From contig JASEVX010000001.1 of the NCBI GenBank assembly GCA_031761405.1, forward strand, positions 196,433,706 to 196,497,705: a DNA stretch of 64,000 nucleotides, given 5' to 3'. The stretch is from Serripes groenlandicus. Its lineage: Eukaryota > Mollusca > Bivalvia > Cardiida > Cardiidae. Position numbers and translations under genes: made by a program. Below the pieces are notes generated by a model, which saw only the letters and a list, made by a program, of their open reading frames with translations, did no database searches and had not been told where the DNA came from. How positions within the stretch are numbered: position 1 is the first letter of the stretch; every line of letters begins with the position of its first letter. Positions 34,141 through 45,959 of this stretch are shown piece by piece.

Positions 34141-34375
34141 AATAAGCTGTGGTCGAGTGGTTAGCGTCGGGGATTTGAAACCGGGTTCCCGGTTCGATCT
34201 CCAGTCGCGGCACTACGGTCATGGTGGAGTGCCCATGGGCAAGGCACATTTCCTAGCCTAGTACTGGTTTGTTTACCTACGGAGCATGAATAAGTGAACT
34301 GTCACCGTGATATAACTGAAATAATGTTTAAAGCGGCGTAAAACCCCAATAGAAAAATAAAAAAAAATGTTTTAG
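34141..34375 (+). mobile_element. tRNA-derived SINE, near complete
   Basis: The head AGCTGTGGTCGAGTGGTTAG contains a consensus pol III A box (TGGTCGAGTGG). Box B is GGTTCGATCTCC with one inserted base. The TCGAGTGG core is reminiscent of tRNA-Ser/Leu. The body GGGCAAGGCACATTTCCTAG, ACCGTGATATAACTGAAATA and tail GCGGCGTAAAACCCC plus A-rich end match the copy at 25153. Confidence 0.85.
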
Positions 34376-35455
34376 CAGATATAGTTTTTTTCAAGGTTGA
34401 TCTTCTTTTCAAACATATAAGCATTTTAACATCTGCGAAATTATGATTCTAACTACGATGCAAAGCCTTTTCTCAATGTTTTAAAAGTAGACTGCTGCGA
34501 AGGTGTCCAATGTGGCTTTAAACAGGGAAAGTGTTAAATGGCTCATAATTGCATGTACATCCCATTGTCTGTTTTTGTGGTGTTATCGACAGCAACAAAA
34601 CTACTTGAATTCTGACAAAATATCCTAAAATTGGTACATTGTATGTGGAATCTCAAAAGTCATGGAATTAGTCCTTAATAATATATCCATGAATTGCATA
34701 ACTTTTTTATGATGTGTAGTAGAAATATATTTATGCAGTATTTCGTCGACATTGATGCCTCTTGTAACCTAAATGTTCAGAAATGCCATCATGTTAAGGT
34801 CAAATAACGCGAAACACATCATCCTGAACTAAAGCTAAATAGTCCATAAACAAACTTAATTTGTGTAGAAATGAGTGTATACCATCACCAAAATGCATTG
34901 AATATGTGACTCTGAGTTTAAATTCATTGTAAATGTGCTTAGGATGCACGGGAAATGATAGATTATATAATTGTTAGTACTTTGACCTTGTTTGAGAGTG
35001 AATGTAGAGAATGTCAAAAACTGTATTGTCTGGGCCATATTTGGTCCAAAATGTCGGTAATCATTTTCGCCGGGTGAATTATTTCTTGCATAATACATGA
35101 CCCCCATTTTCTTTGGATTGATTTAAAGCGTAGCGGAATTATTTTCAATGCTACATGGTATGCTACATGAGAAACGCTTAGAAAGTGTGTCAATTGAGGG
35201 CTAAAACTTGTCGATTTACATGGAAACAGAGAAGGAATTTATTTAGTGTATTATATATAACCTGCTCTTTCAATGGAGGGCTCGTTATAAGCCGCTCAGA
35301 TATTACGGCGACGTGTGATCTGTCGGGGGAAGTCTCCCGCCGGGTTATTTATACGGCGTGCTTATCTCACGATCGAATTACATTCTGCTGGGTCGAACCA
35401 TGAACAATCAATACAAACAATCTAAACATCTACGTCAAAAATATAAATCACCTCG
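34376..35455. other. no gene seen; eroded MITE-A right end at 34470-34535
   Basis: CTCAATGTTTTAAAAGTAGA, CTGCTGCGAAGG and CAGGGAAAGTGTTAAATGGC form a decayed MITE-A right half. The remainder, including the 72-codon frame at 35185-35403, shows no recognisable family. Confidence 0.4.
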
Positions 35456-35458
35456 CTG

Positions 35459-35945
35459 TTGGTCTATCTAATCCAACAACGTCTAATTGGGACACGTGTT
35501 TATTTGTCAAACGAGTCCGCCATACGAACTCGATGTTCGTCTATCTACATGCAACAACGTATAATTGGAACACGTGTTTATTTGTCAAATGAGTCCACCA
35601 TACGAACTGGATGTTCGTCTATCTACATCCAACAACGTATAATTGGGACACGTGTTTATTTGTCAAACGAGTCAGCCATACGAAAGCAGACCTTTACAAT
35701 GTCGAAACGTCTCTCCAAGAGCTTCGATAATGTTGCAATGCATTTAACGTGCTGCTAGAATAGAACGAGCAAGCAATTATATGTAAAAATGAGCAATTAC
35801 TCCTTCTGATGGACGAAGGATGAAAATGTTTAATTGGGACACGTGTTTATTTGTCAAATGAGTCCGCCATACGAACTCGATGTTCGTCTATCCAAATGCA
35901 ACACAACGTGTAATTTGGGACACGTGTTTATTTGTCAAATGAAGC
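35459..35945. repeat. 78-bp tandem repeat with CACGTG in every unit
   Basis: Three units cover 35459-35690 and a displaced one-and-a-half lie at 35829-35945. Each has AATTGGGACACGTGTTTATT, GTCAAACGAGTCCGCCATAC and CGATGTTCGTCTATCTACAT. The 78-bp period keeps one frame open (35459-35758), but there is no domain and the frame is lost in the second block. GACACGTGT is an E-box-type palindrome; regulatory function is only conjecture. Confidence 0.8.
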
Positions 35946-36437
35946 TAGTGACAATGGCGTTTTGAACGAAAAAGGAAAACATGAATAGCAGAACCGGGCT
36001 TCGAGGCCTGGATCGATCGCACAAACTGCGGTTCGACGATTAAAACGATAAATTCTCATATATAATATAGACGCATGCAATTTCCCTTCTATTGTGAACT
36101 TCACAAGTACCATCTTTTATAAAAACAACAACACTCACAAACATTCCATAACTGACATAAAACAACGGTTTTATTGGACAATATTTATTCGAACATAAAT
36201 AATTGAAGACGATTTCTGTTTGATCTGAATCGGTCCTGAGTTATGAATGTATCACATCAGATACCTAGTAACCATATTCCGTTTTGAAAACAGTAGAACA
36301 TATTTCTGTAATCAAATAAAATCACACGAACATCACGTTTGAGCAAAGTCCCTGCTCGGGGGAAAACATAATCAACAAGACATAATTGCTGTTTATTTCT
36401 AGCATAAGCATCCGCGTCTACAATTGATTTGTAATAG

Positions 36438-36462
36438 ATGGATATATATATATATATATATA
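36438..36462. repeat. (TA)n microsatellite
   Basis: About 12 TA dinucleotides directly before the GA tract. Confidence 0.95.
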
Positions 36463-36465
36463 AAT

Positions 36466-36502
36466 AAAGAGAAAGAGGGAGGGGGGAGAGAGATAGAGAG
36501 AG

Positions 36503-36549
<47 letters not shown>

Positions 36550-36571
36550 GAGAAGAGAGGAGAGAGAGAGA

Positions 36572-36627
<56 letters not shown>

Positions 36628-36644
36628 GAGAGGGAGAGAGAAAA

Positions 36645-36685
<41 letters not shown>

Positions 36686-36800
36686 GGAGAGGAGAGAGGG
36701 ATGAGAGAGAGAGATAGAGAGAGAGGGAGCAGAGAGGGAGAGAGAGAGAGAGAGAGAGAGAGGGTGAGAGAGGGAGAGAGAGAGATATAGAGTGAGGAGA

Positions 36801-36853
<53 letters not shown>

Positions 36854-36871
36854 GAGAGACAGAGAGACAGA
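36466..36871 (+). repeat. 400-bp (GA)n polypurine tract
   Basis: Almost pure GA with occasional GG, AA and rare C or T interruptions. This long purine/pyrimidine mirror-like tract could form triplex (H-) DNA. The Ser/Leu-rich frames on the minus strand are low complexity and not coding. Confidence 0.97.
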
Positions 36872-37918
36872 TCCAGTTTGATACACACATACCTTAAAAA
36901 GGAACACGTTTGGTACACAAATCCCTTATAAAGGACCCAGTTTGGTACACAAATCCCTTATAAAGGACCCAGCTTGGTACACAAATCCCGTATAAAGGAC
37001 CCAGTTTGGTACACAAATCCCTTATAAAGGACCCAGTTTGGTACACAAATCCCTTATAAAGGACCCAGCTTGGTACACAAATCCCGTATAAAGGACCCAG
37101 TTTGGTACACACATCCCTTATAAAGGACCGTATTTGGTACACACATCCCTTATAAAGGACCGTATTTGGTACACACATCCCTTATCAAGGACCAAATTTG
37201 GTACACAAATCCATTATAAAGGACCCTATTTGGTACACACATCCCTTATACAGGACCCAATTTGGTACACACATCTGTTATAAAGGACCCAATTTGGTAC
37301 ACAAATCCTGTATTAAGGACCCAATTTGGTACACAAATCCGTTATAAAGGACCCAATTGTGTACACAAATCCCGTATAAAGGACCCAGTTTGGTACACAA
37401 ATCCCGTATAAAGGACCCAGTTTGGTACACAAATCCCTTATAAAGGACTCAGTTTGGTACACAAATCCCTTATAAAGGACCAAGTTTGGTACACAAATAC
37501 CTTAAAAAGGACCCAGTTGGTACACAAATCCATTATAAAGGACCCAGTTTGGTACACAAATCCGTTATAAAGGACACAATTTTGTACACAAATACCGTAT
37601 AAAGGACTCAGTTTGGTACACAAATCCCGTATAAAGGATCCAGTTTAATAGACAAATCCCTTATAAAGGACCCAGTTTGGTAGACAAATCCCTTATAAAG
37701 GACCCAGTTTGGTACACAAATCCATTATAAAGGACCCAGTTTGGTACTCAAATCCATTATAAAGGACCCAGTTTGGTACACAAATCCCGTATAAAGGACC
37801 CAGTTCGGTACACAAATCCCGTATAAAGGACCCAGTTTGGTACACAAATCCCGTATAAAGGACATAGTTTGGTACACAAATCCCGTATAAAGGACCAAGT
37901 TTGGTACACAAATCCGTA
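36872..37918. repeat. 32-bp satellite, about 32 units
   Basis: The unit is CCCAGTTTGGTACACAAATC plus CCTTATAAAGGA, with CCGTATAAAGGA and CCATTATAAAGGA variants. Short runs of identical variants occur. Minus-strand frames across it are passengers. It ends against a MITE-A left-end fragment. Confidence 0.96.
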
Positions 37919-37929
37919 GCTTTAATCAC

Positions 37930-38000
37930 TGTTGCAACCTTTCCCGTATGTAGACGCTTTCTAACGCATCGGCAGCACACGACGTTTCACATGAGATTTC
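37930..38000 (+). mobile_element. MITE-A left-end fragment
   Basis: CAACCTTTCCCGTATGTAGA, CGCTTTCTAACGCATCGGCA and GCACACGACGTTTCACATGA. It lies immediately downstream of the 32-bp satellite. Confidence 0.65.
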
Positions 38001-38059
38001 ACTGTTTATGCACCAACATCCCCTTTTTTGCAAGAATACATCTGATAACAGTTCGATCG

Positions 38060-38281
38060 TTAACCCTTTCCCACATGCACACTCATTCGGACGCAGAAGA
38101 CTTGTTGAAAGAAGTGATTGTGGTAAAATGTGAAATTGCTCATACTGATCAATTTCCGATGTTGTCACAATAATTTCTACTCTTTTCAAATTCCTTTCAC
38201 TTATAGAGAATGTCCATATGTTTGACGAAATGTTTTTAACGTGGTCTGCTGCAGAATTAGTAGAATGTGACAAAGGGTTAA
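38060..38281 (+). mobile_element. MITE-A, 222 bp, TTAA at both ends
   Basis: It begins TTAACCCTTTCCCACATGC and ends GTGACAAAGGGTTAA. The central stem has a mismatch: GAAATTGCTC against GATCAATTTC. ACGTGGTCTGCTGCAG lies near the right end. The terminal repeats and TTAA are intact. Confidence 0.88.
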
Positions 38282-38635
38282 TGGCTTTTATAGGGGCTTT
38301 AAGCACAACTACCGATCAAAGTGGTTTAATCTTTGATGGCACGACTACAGGTATTTCTAACGTAAATACAATAAGCCATGCAAGCTTTGTCATTCTTCAT
38401 TTCTCAAGAGGCAAGTGTTTCTTGATTAATCCATATTCATGACACAATTCACTAGATACCTTATCGTGAAATTCACATGTATCAATCATTTATTTGATAT
38501 TCAAACTTTAAAGAAGCATTCGAATTGGTACAAGTTGTATTTTGCAGAAAGGGGCCATGGTTCTAAGCTGACGATTTAGATGCGTCTGTACACAGAGCCA
38601 TTAATATCCACACAGTTTTTCTGCTGCAAGCTGAT
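38282..38635. other. no recognised feature
   Basis: Noncoding sequence between MITE-A and a truncated MITE-B. Confidence 0.4.
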
Positions 38636-38835
38636 ATGAGCCGTCCCACGAGAAAACCAACACTATTGTGAACTCTGCGTAAAGTTTCGACCCGGATCAG
38701 CCTAAGCATGCCATGCAGGTAAACCCGGATAGTCACTTTTCGCCTCCTGTGGATTTTCTGTGTCAGGATTCATACTCTATACCTCTTACCCCTCTGAGAC
38801 GGAATGTGTCGGTCCGGATCAGACTGCGCAGACTG
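38636..38835 (+). mobile_element. MITE-B truncated by the 41-bp satellite
   Basis: The left end ATGAGCCGTCCCACGAGAAA and interior TTTCGCCTCCTGTGGATTTT, CTGAGACGGAATGTGTCGGT and CCGGATCAGACTGCGCAGAC align with 49341-49555. At about 38835 the homology stops and satellite begins. The right third, including the right TIR, is missing. Confidence 0.8.
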
Positions 38836-41800
38836 CTATGTTTGACTGTTACCTACATAGAATCACTCACATACCGCTATGTTTGACTGCAACCTACATA
38901 GAGTCACTCACATACCGCTATGTTTGACTGTAACCTACATAGAGTCACTCATATACCGCTATGTTTGACTGTAACCTACATAGAGTCACTCATGTACCGC
39001 TATATTTGACTGTAACCTACATAGAGTCACTCACATACCGCTATGTTTGACTGTAACCTACATAGAGTCACTCACATACCGCTGTGTTTGACTGTAACCT
39101 ACATAGAGTCACTCACATACCGCTATGTTTGACTGTAACCTACATAGAGTCACTCACATACCGCTATGTTTGACTGTAACCTACATAGAGTCACTCACAT
39201 ACCGCTATGTTTGACTGTAACCTACATAGAGTCACTCACATACCGCTATGTTTGACTGTAACCTACATAGAGTCACTCACATACCGTTATGTTTGACTGT
39301 AACCTACATAGAGTCACTCACATACCGCTGTGTTTGACTGTAACCTACATAGAGTCACCCACATAACGCTATGTTTGACTGTAACTTACATAAAGTCACT
39401 CACATACCGCTGTGTTTGACTGTAACCTACATAGAGTCACTCAAATACCGCTATGTTTGACTGTAACCAACATAGAGTCACTCTAATACAACTATGTTTG
39501 ACTGTAACCTACATAGAGTCACTCACATACCGCTATGTTTGACTGTTACTTACATAGAGTCACTCACATACCACTATGTTTGACTATTACTTTAGTCTTA
39601 CATATAGTCATTCACATACCGCTATGTTTGACTGCTACCTACATAGAGTCACTCGCATACCGCTATGTTTGACTGTTACTTACATAGAGTCACTCACATA
39701 CCACTATGTTTGACTATTACTTTAGTCTTACATATAGTCATTCACATAACGCTATGTTTGACTGTAACCTACATAGAGTCACTCATATACCGCTATGTTT
39801 GACTGTTACTTTAGTCTAACATATAGTCATTCACATAACGCTATGTTTGACTGTTACTTTAGTCTTACATATAGTCACTCACATACCGCTATGTTTGACT
39901 GTAACCTTCATAGAGTCACTCACCTACCGCTATGTTTGACTGTAACCTACATAGAGTCACTCACCTACCGCTATGTTTGACTGTTACTTACATAGAGTCA
40001 TTCACATACCACTATGTTTGACTGTAACCTACATAGAGTCACTTACATAACGCTATGTTTGACTGTTTCTCTAGTCTTACATATAGTCATTCACATACCG
40101 CTATGTTTGACTGCTACTTACATAGAGTTACTCACATACCGCTGTGTTATACTGTAACCTACATACAATCACTCCAGACCGCTATGTTTGACTGTTACCT
40201 ACATAGAGTCACTCACATAAGTCTATGTTTGACTGTAACCTACATATAGTCATTCACATACCGCTATGTTTGACTGTAACCTACATAGTGTCACTCTAAT
40301 ATCGCTATGTTTGACTGTAACCTACATAGAGTCACTCACATAACGCTATGTTTGACTGTAACCTACATAGAGTCACTCATATACCGCTATGTTTGACTGT
40401 TACGTACATAGAGTCACTATAATACCGCTATGTTTGACTGTAACCTACATAGAGTCACTCACATAACGCTATGATTGACTGTTACCTACATAGAGTCACT
40501 CACATACCGCTATGTTTGACTGTTACCTACATAGAGTCACTCTAATACCGCTATGTTTGACTGTAACCTACATAGAGTCACTCACATACCGCTATGTTTT
40601 ACTGTTACCTACATAGAGTCACTCTAATACCGCTATGTTTGACTGTAACCTACATAGAGTCACTCACATAACGCTATGTCTGACTGTAACCTACATATAG
40701 TCATTCACATACCGCTATGTTTAACTGCTACTTACATAGAGTCACTCACATACCGCTGTGTTAGACTGTAACCTACATACAGTCACTCCAGATCGCTATA
40801 TGTGACTGTTACCTACATACAATCACTCCATACCGCTATGTTTGACTGTTACCTACATAGAGTCACTCACATAACTCTATGTTTGACTGTAACCTACATA
40901 GAGTCAGTCACATACCGCTATGTTTGACTGTTACCTACATAGAGTCACTCACATACCGCTATGTTTGACTGTAACCTACATAGAGTCACTCACATACCGC
41001 TATGTTTGACTGTAACCTACATAGTGTCACTCTAATATCGCTATGTTTGACTGTAACCTACATAGAGTCACTCACATAACGCTATGTTTGACTGTAACCT
41101 ACATAGAGTCACTCATGTACCGCTATGTTTGACTGTTACCTACATAGAGTCACTCTAATACCGCTATGTTTGACTGTAACCTACATAGAGTCACTCACAT
41201 AACGCTATGTTTGACTGTTACCTACATAGAGTCACTCATATACCGCTATGTTTGACTGTTACCTACATAGAGTCACTCTAATACCGCTATGTTTGACTGT
41301 AACCTACATAGAGTCACTCACATAACGCTATGTTTGACTGTTACCTACATAGAGTCACTCATATACCGCTATGTTTGACTGTTACCTACATAGAGTCACT
41401 CTAATACCGCTATGTTTGACTGTAACCTACATAGAGTCACTCACATAACGCTATGTTTGACTGTAACCTACATAGAGTCACTCACATAACGCTATGATTG
41501 ACTGTTACCTACATAAAGTCACTCACATACCGCTATGTTTGACTGTTACCTACATAGAGTCACTCTAATACCGCTATGTTTGACTGTAACCTACATAGAG
41601 TCACTCACATACAGCTATGTTTTACTGTTACCTACATAGAGTCACTCTAATACCGCTATGTTTGACTGTAACCTACATAGAGTCACTCACATAACGCTAT
41701 GTCTGACTGTAACCTACATATAGTCATTCACATACCGCTATGTTTAACTGCTACTTACATAGAGTCACTCACATACCGCTGTGTTAGACTGTAACCTACA

Positions 41801-42900
41801 TACAGTCACTCCAGATCGCTATATTTGACTGTTACCTACATAGAGTCACTCGCATACCGCTATGTTTGACTGATACTTACATAGAGTCATTCACATACCA
41901 CTATGTTTGACTGTAACCTACATAGAGTCACTCACATAACGCTATGTTTGACTGTAACCTACATAGAGTCACTTACATAACGCTATGTTTGACTGTTACT
42001 TACATAGAGTCACTTACATAACGCTATGTTTGACTGTTATTTACATATAGTCACTTACATAACGCTATGTTTGACTGTTTCTCTAGTCTTACATATAGTC
42101 ATTCACATACCGCTATGTTTGACTGCTACTTACATAGAGTTACTCACATACCGCTGTGTTAGACTGTAACCTACATACAATCACTCCATACCGCTATGTT
42201 TGACTGTTACCTACATAGAGTCACTCACATAACTCTATGTTTGACTGTAACCTACATAGAGTCACTCACATACCGCTATGTTTGACTGTAACCTACATAG
42301 AGTCACTCACATAACGCTATGTTTGACTGTTACCTACATAGAGTCACTCATATACCGCTATGTTTGACTTTTACCTACATAGAGTCACTCTAATACCGCT
42401 ATGTTTGACTGTAACCTACATATAGTCACTCACATAACGATATGTTTGACTGTAACCTACATATAGTCACTCTAGTACCGCTATGTTTGACTGTAACCTA
42501 CATATAGTCACTCACATACCGCTATGTTTTACTGTTACCTACATAGAGTCACTCTAATACCGCTATGTTTGACTGTAACCTACATAGAGTCACTCATATA
42601 CCGCTATGTTTGACTGTAACCTACATATAGTCACTCACATAACGCTATGTTTGACTGTAACCTACATAGAGTCACTCACATACCGCTATGTTTTACTGTT
42701 ACCTACATAGAGTCACTCTAATACCGCTATGTTTGACTGTAACCTACATAGAGTCACTCACATACCGCTATGTTTGACTGTAACCTACATATAGTCATTC
42801 ACATACCGCTATGTTTGACTGCTACTTACATAGAGTCACTCACATACCGCTATGTTTGACTGATACTTACATAGAGTCACTCACATACCGCTATGTTTGA
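38836..42900. repeat. 41-bp satellite, about 99 units, with higher-order structure
   Basis: The unit is GCTATGTTTGACTGTAACCT then ACATAGAGTCACTCACATACC. Variant units (CTAATACC, CATAACG, GATTGACTG, CTTTAGTCTTACATATAG, GTGTTAGACTG) occur in repeated order. A block of about 390 bp at 40440-40830 recurs at about 41463-41850, offset 1023 bp. The array ends at GATGCTGGTGTATATATTG. Confidence 0.97.
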
Positions 42901-43029
42901 TGCTGGTGTATATATTGATATACACACATACAGGCTTATCAGACCCTAAACTATTCCGAAATGCTAACCTGTACTTTTCCCATGGGTTCATATGCCCTCG
43001 GTATAATGCTGCTACACATTGTAACATTT
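42901..43029. other. short unique spacer
   Basis: No feature seen. It contains the small palindrome-like GTATATATTGATATACAC next to the satellite end. Confidence 0.4.
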
Positions 43030-43370
43030 GGTAAATCTGGTTACAGAAGATGGATGTAGAAACATCTTGGCAATAAATGAAAAAATATCTATAAATGATA
43101 TAACATCATTATTATTATTAAATAGTATCACACACTATGATAAAAAAGAAATTCATTGATTATTCATTGATTATGAACAATTTCTGCTTTAGACACAGAA
43201 TACACCTGATGCAGATGAAAATAAATGAGTATGCATGTTGGAATGGGATTTTTAGACATTCCCACATGCAGACGCATTTTAACGAAAATGCAGCATCTTA
43301 TTTTGAAAGTGCGTCATAATGAGCAATAATTCCATTTGGCCACAAAGTTTGTAACTCAATAATTATTGAC
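43030..43370 (+). mobile_element. two diverged MITE-A copies
   Basis: First copy: ACATCTTGGCAATAAATGAA, AACAATTTCTGCTTTAGACA, CCTGATGCAGATG. Second: ACATTCCCACATGCAGACGC, ATTTTAACGAAAATGCAGCA, CATAATGAGCAATAATTCCA. The hairpins are degraded. Confidence 0.55.
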
Positions 43371-44695
43371 GTCAGTATGGGATAGGTTTTAATTGTGTAC
43401 CATGGGGTGACGTAATCAAAAAGGGAGCAACCAACATTATAAGTGTTAAGAAAAACTCTTGTTATATGTTTTACAAAAACAAACTTTATAAATAAATAAA
43501 TTGTATAAAATGATTTAAGAAACAGCAAGATGCAAAATACGTATGTCTTCTACCGTTATTAAAACACTTTAGACACATGTAATGAGTATTTAATAACTTT
43601 TCCCTAACTTCCTAGGCTACGCTTTTTTTTTTATAGTTTGGTTTACGACCCGATTCATCAAAGCTCAGAAAAAAAAATCTGGCGATGTTTTTGCCTGTTT
43701 ACAATATTGAAATTTTTAAATAAATGGGTAATCTTTAAAAAAATCAATGATGATTCATTTTAACTATTACATATTACAGTATAATTCTAGAAACTGTAAA
43801 AACAACGTTAATCCAACTATGCAATAGGCATGGCCGTAACGTGACCAGTTCTATTATTTGTAAATGCAGCATGTCATCGCTTGGCGATTTTGGACATTCT
43901 TATTTAATAGACGACAAGGTGTCATCGTTTCCCATAGAGTAATTAAGTTGTCTCTGCTTCCATCCGTTATGAATACTTCGCTGCTTTCACGATTTCATCC
44001 GATTTCTAAAATTCATTGGTTTTCATGTTTCGTTCGAGATGAACGATTCGTACCAACTGGTTTTCGCTCTTTGCTCTCGGGGAACTGACTTGACCATTAA
44101 AGTGACATTAAAAACAAACAAAACAGACTTTATAATTCTTGCTATATGTTGACTATACATGTGAACTTTAATAATGCTCTATCTTGATCATAACTATCTT
44201 CTCTTTATTTTTTATTACTTCGTATTTTTTGTTATATATACTGCCGTTTTTGCTATCATACTTCTGCTAAACTGGAAGGAGAATATACTTCCCCCTCTCC
44301 TTCCAAAGCTTGTGTCACACTTAACTTATAACTAGAGGCAATAAACCTTAATATATGTTAATATTTAAGCACCTATGGCTTGTTTCTAGTTAGAGGATTT
44401 AAAACAGTTTTATTTGTAAACAAAACTCTTGAGAAACTTCAGCTTGTATGACACATTATAGTTGCAGTGAATGGTTTCAGGACTAAATTTGTCATTTCAC
44501 GACTAAACTTCACATGCTGAATATCACAGATCGTAGCATATAAAAAATATATATCCTGTCTACATGCACAGGTTATTTAAATGTACTGAACTGCATTTGC
44601 TTCCTTTAAGTCATGCTTCAAAATCATGCGCGGCGTCTTTGATGCTTTGCATCAAAATTCTTCTTGTACTTTAATTGATAGAGATTTTCTGTTGC
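43371..44695. other. no recognised feature
   Basis: AT-rich noncoding sequence. The 74-codon frame at 43864-44088 lacks any recognised motif. Confidence 0.4.
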
Positions 44696-44699
44696 TGCC

Positions 44700-44912
44700 G
44701 TTTTATCTGTGCAAAAAGGGCATTTGCAGCGGACGACTTTTGAAAAACATTGAGGCAAATGGCGAAAATTGCTCATAATGACACTTTTGCCACAATGTAT
44801 TCAACTCTATTTAAGGATTAAACTCTCATTTATGGAGATATTTCACATTTTTGCCACTGTGTTTTCAAAGTCGTCTGCTGCAGAATTTTCGTATGTGGGA
44901 AAGTGTTAAGGG
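44700..44912 (+). mobile_element. MITE-A, left end lost
   Basis: GCATTTGCAGCGGACGACTT, AAAATTGCTCATAATGACAC, TTTATGGAGATATTTCACAT and GTCGTCTGCTGCAG lead to the right end GTATGTGGGAAAGTGTTAA. That terminus differs from the GTGTGGGAAAGTGTTAG form of the 22-bp satellite by only two bases. An (AC)n tract starts directly after it. Confidence 0.8.
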
Positions 44913-44915
44913 TTT

Positions 44916-44917
<2 letters not shown>

Positions 44918-44952
<35 letters not shown>
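44918..44952 (+). repeat. (AC)n microsatellite
   Basis: About 17 AC dinucleotides a few bases after a MITE-A right end. Confidence 0.97.
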
Positions 44953-44954
<2 letters not shown>

Positions 44955-45237
44955 AATCTGGTCACCATGCACTATTTCAAACGAATTCGATCAGAAAACC
45001 TAGAACATAGATAAGATAAGAGAAATTGTCTTGTCAGGCTTGTCTAGATGTGCTTCACAACGATACTATGTCATGCAACTTTCTGTAATTACAATGCCTT
45101 GTATATAACATTCGCGTGTTGATGAACAGTCACACACAACGCGCGACGTGAATAGATTGTTATTCGTAACAATTACTCGACATTATCTTTTGTATGTAAG
45201 GGGGAAATAGAGACAGAGACAATGACAAAGACAGAGA

Positions 45238-45242
<5 letters not shown>

Positions 45243-45275
<33 letters not shown>
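45243..45275 (+). repeat. (AC)n microsatellite after a GA-rich stretch
   Basis: About 16 AC dinucleotides, preceded by AGACAGAGAGAGGG. Confidence 0.97.
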
Positions 45276-45278
<3 letters not shown>

Positions 45279-45499
45279 GTGACTCAATGAGTTTGTACAA
45301 CATGCTAGATTAAGGATTAAAGGTAAATTTCTTTAAAAACATTTGCATAAACATGTTGAATTTCTATAAATGAAAGTGATATTATTGAATTTTGGCAAAA
45401 ATCAGCCGTACAGATGCGTCTACATGTGGTACGGAGTTAACTAACTTTAATGGGTTTCGTCGAAGAGTTCGGATTACTATGGAACACCGTTTATGATTA

Positions 45500-45612
45500 T
45501 TGATAGCGTTGAAAAGAGTTGAAAACATTGCCGCAAATGGACAAAACGCTCAAAACCTTTTGCCACAATCATTATTTTCAAAAGTCGTCTGCTGCAGATG
45601 CTTCAATTTGAA
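45500..45612 (+). mobile_element. internally deleted MITE-A fragment
   Basis: GAAAACATTGCCGCAAATGG, CAAAACGCTCAAAACC, TTTTGCCACAATC, TTTCAAAAGTCGTCTGCTGC and AGATGCTTCAAT. Both termini are missing. Confidence 0.6.
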
Positions 45613-45959
45613 ATCATACTTAGTACATACTAGATATGTATTCTGACAAAGAATACTAACTGTGCTAGATATAGGTGACTGTTTTACTACACAGGTTTCA
45701 TGTGTATTATATGCTCGCTGAACGGAGGCAGTGTAATAGCTAATTTACCTATCTTTGTGAAGAACAAACCAGCACATGGTGTACTTCATAACTAGGTAAT
45801 ATCACCCACCTGCTCGATCGAGAATACGCTTTGTTGTTTACTCTCTGAGTGGGGGTTGACGTCCTTAAATATCACATGAGCTGCGCATACAGACAGCGGT
45901 GTATTGTGGAATTGTTTAACTTGATCATAGTACCATTTCTACATCCTTGCTGTAGAAAC

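Noticed and set aside
34141..34240. Functional tRNA gene
   Set aside because: A and B boxes are present, but the cloverleaf is not closed and the sequence continues into the SINE body.
36257..36918. Ser/Leu-rich minus-strand frames of 163-216 codons
   Set aside because: Translation of the (GA)n tract. Low complexity and open in all three phases.
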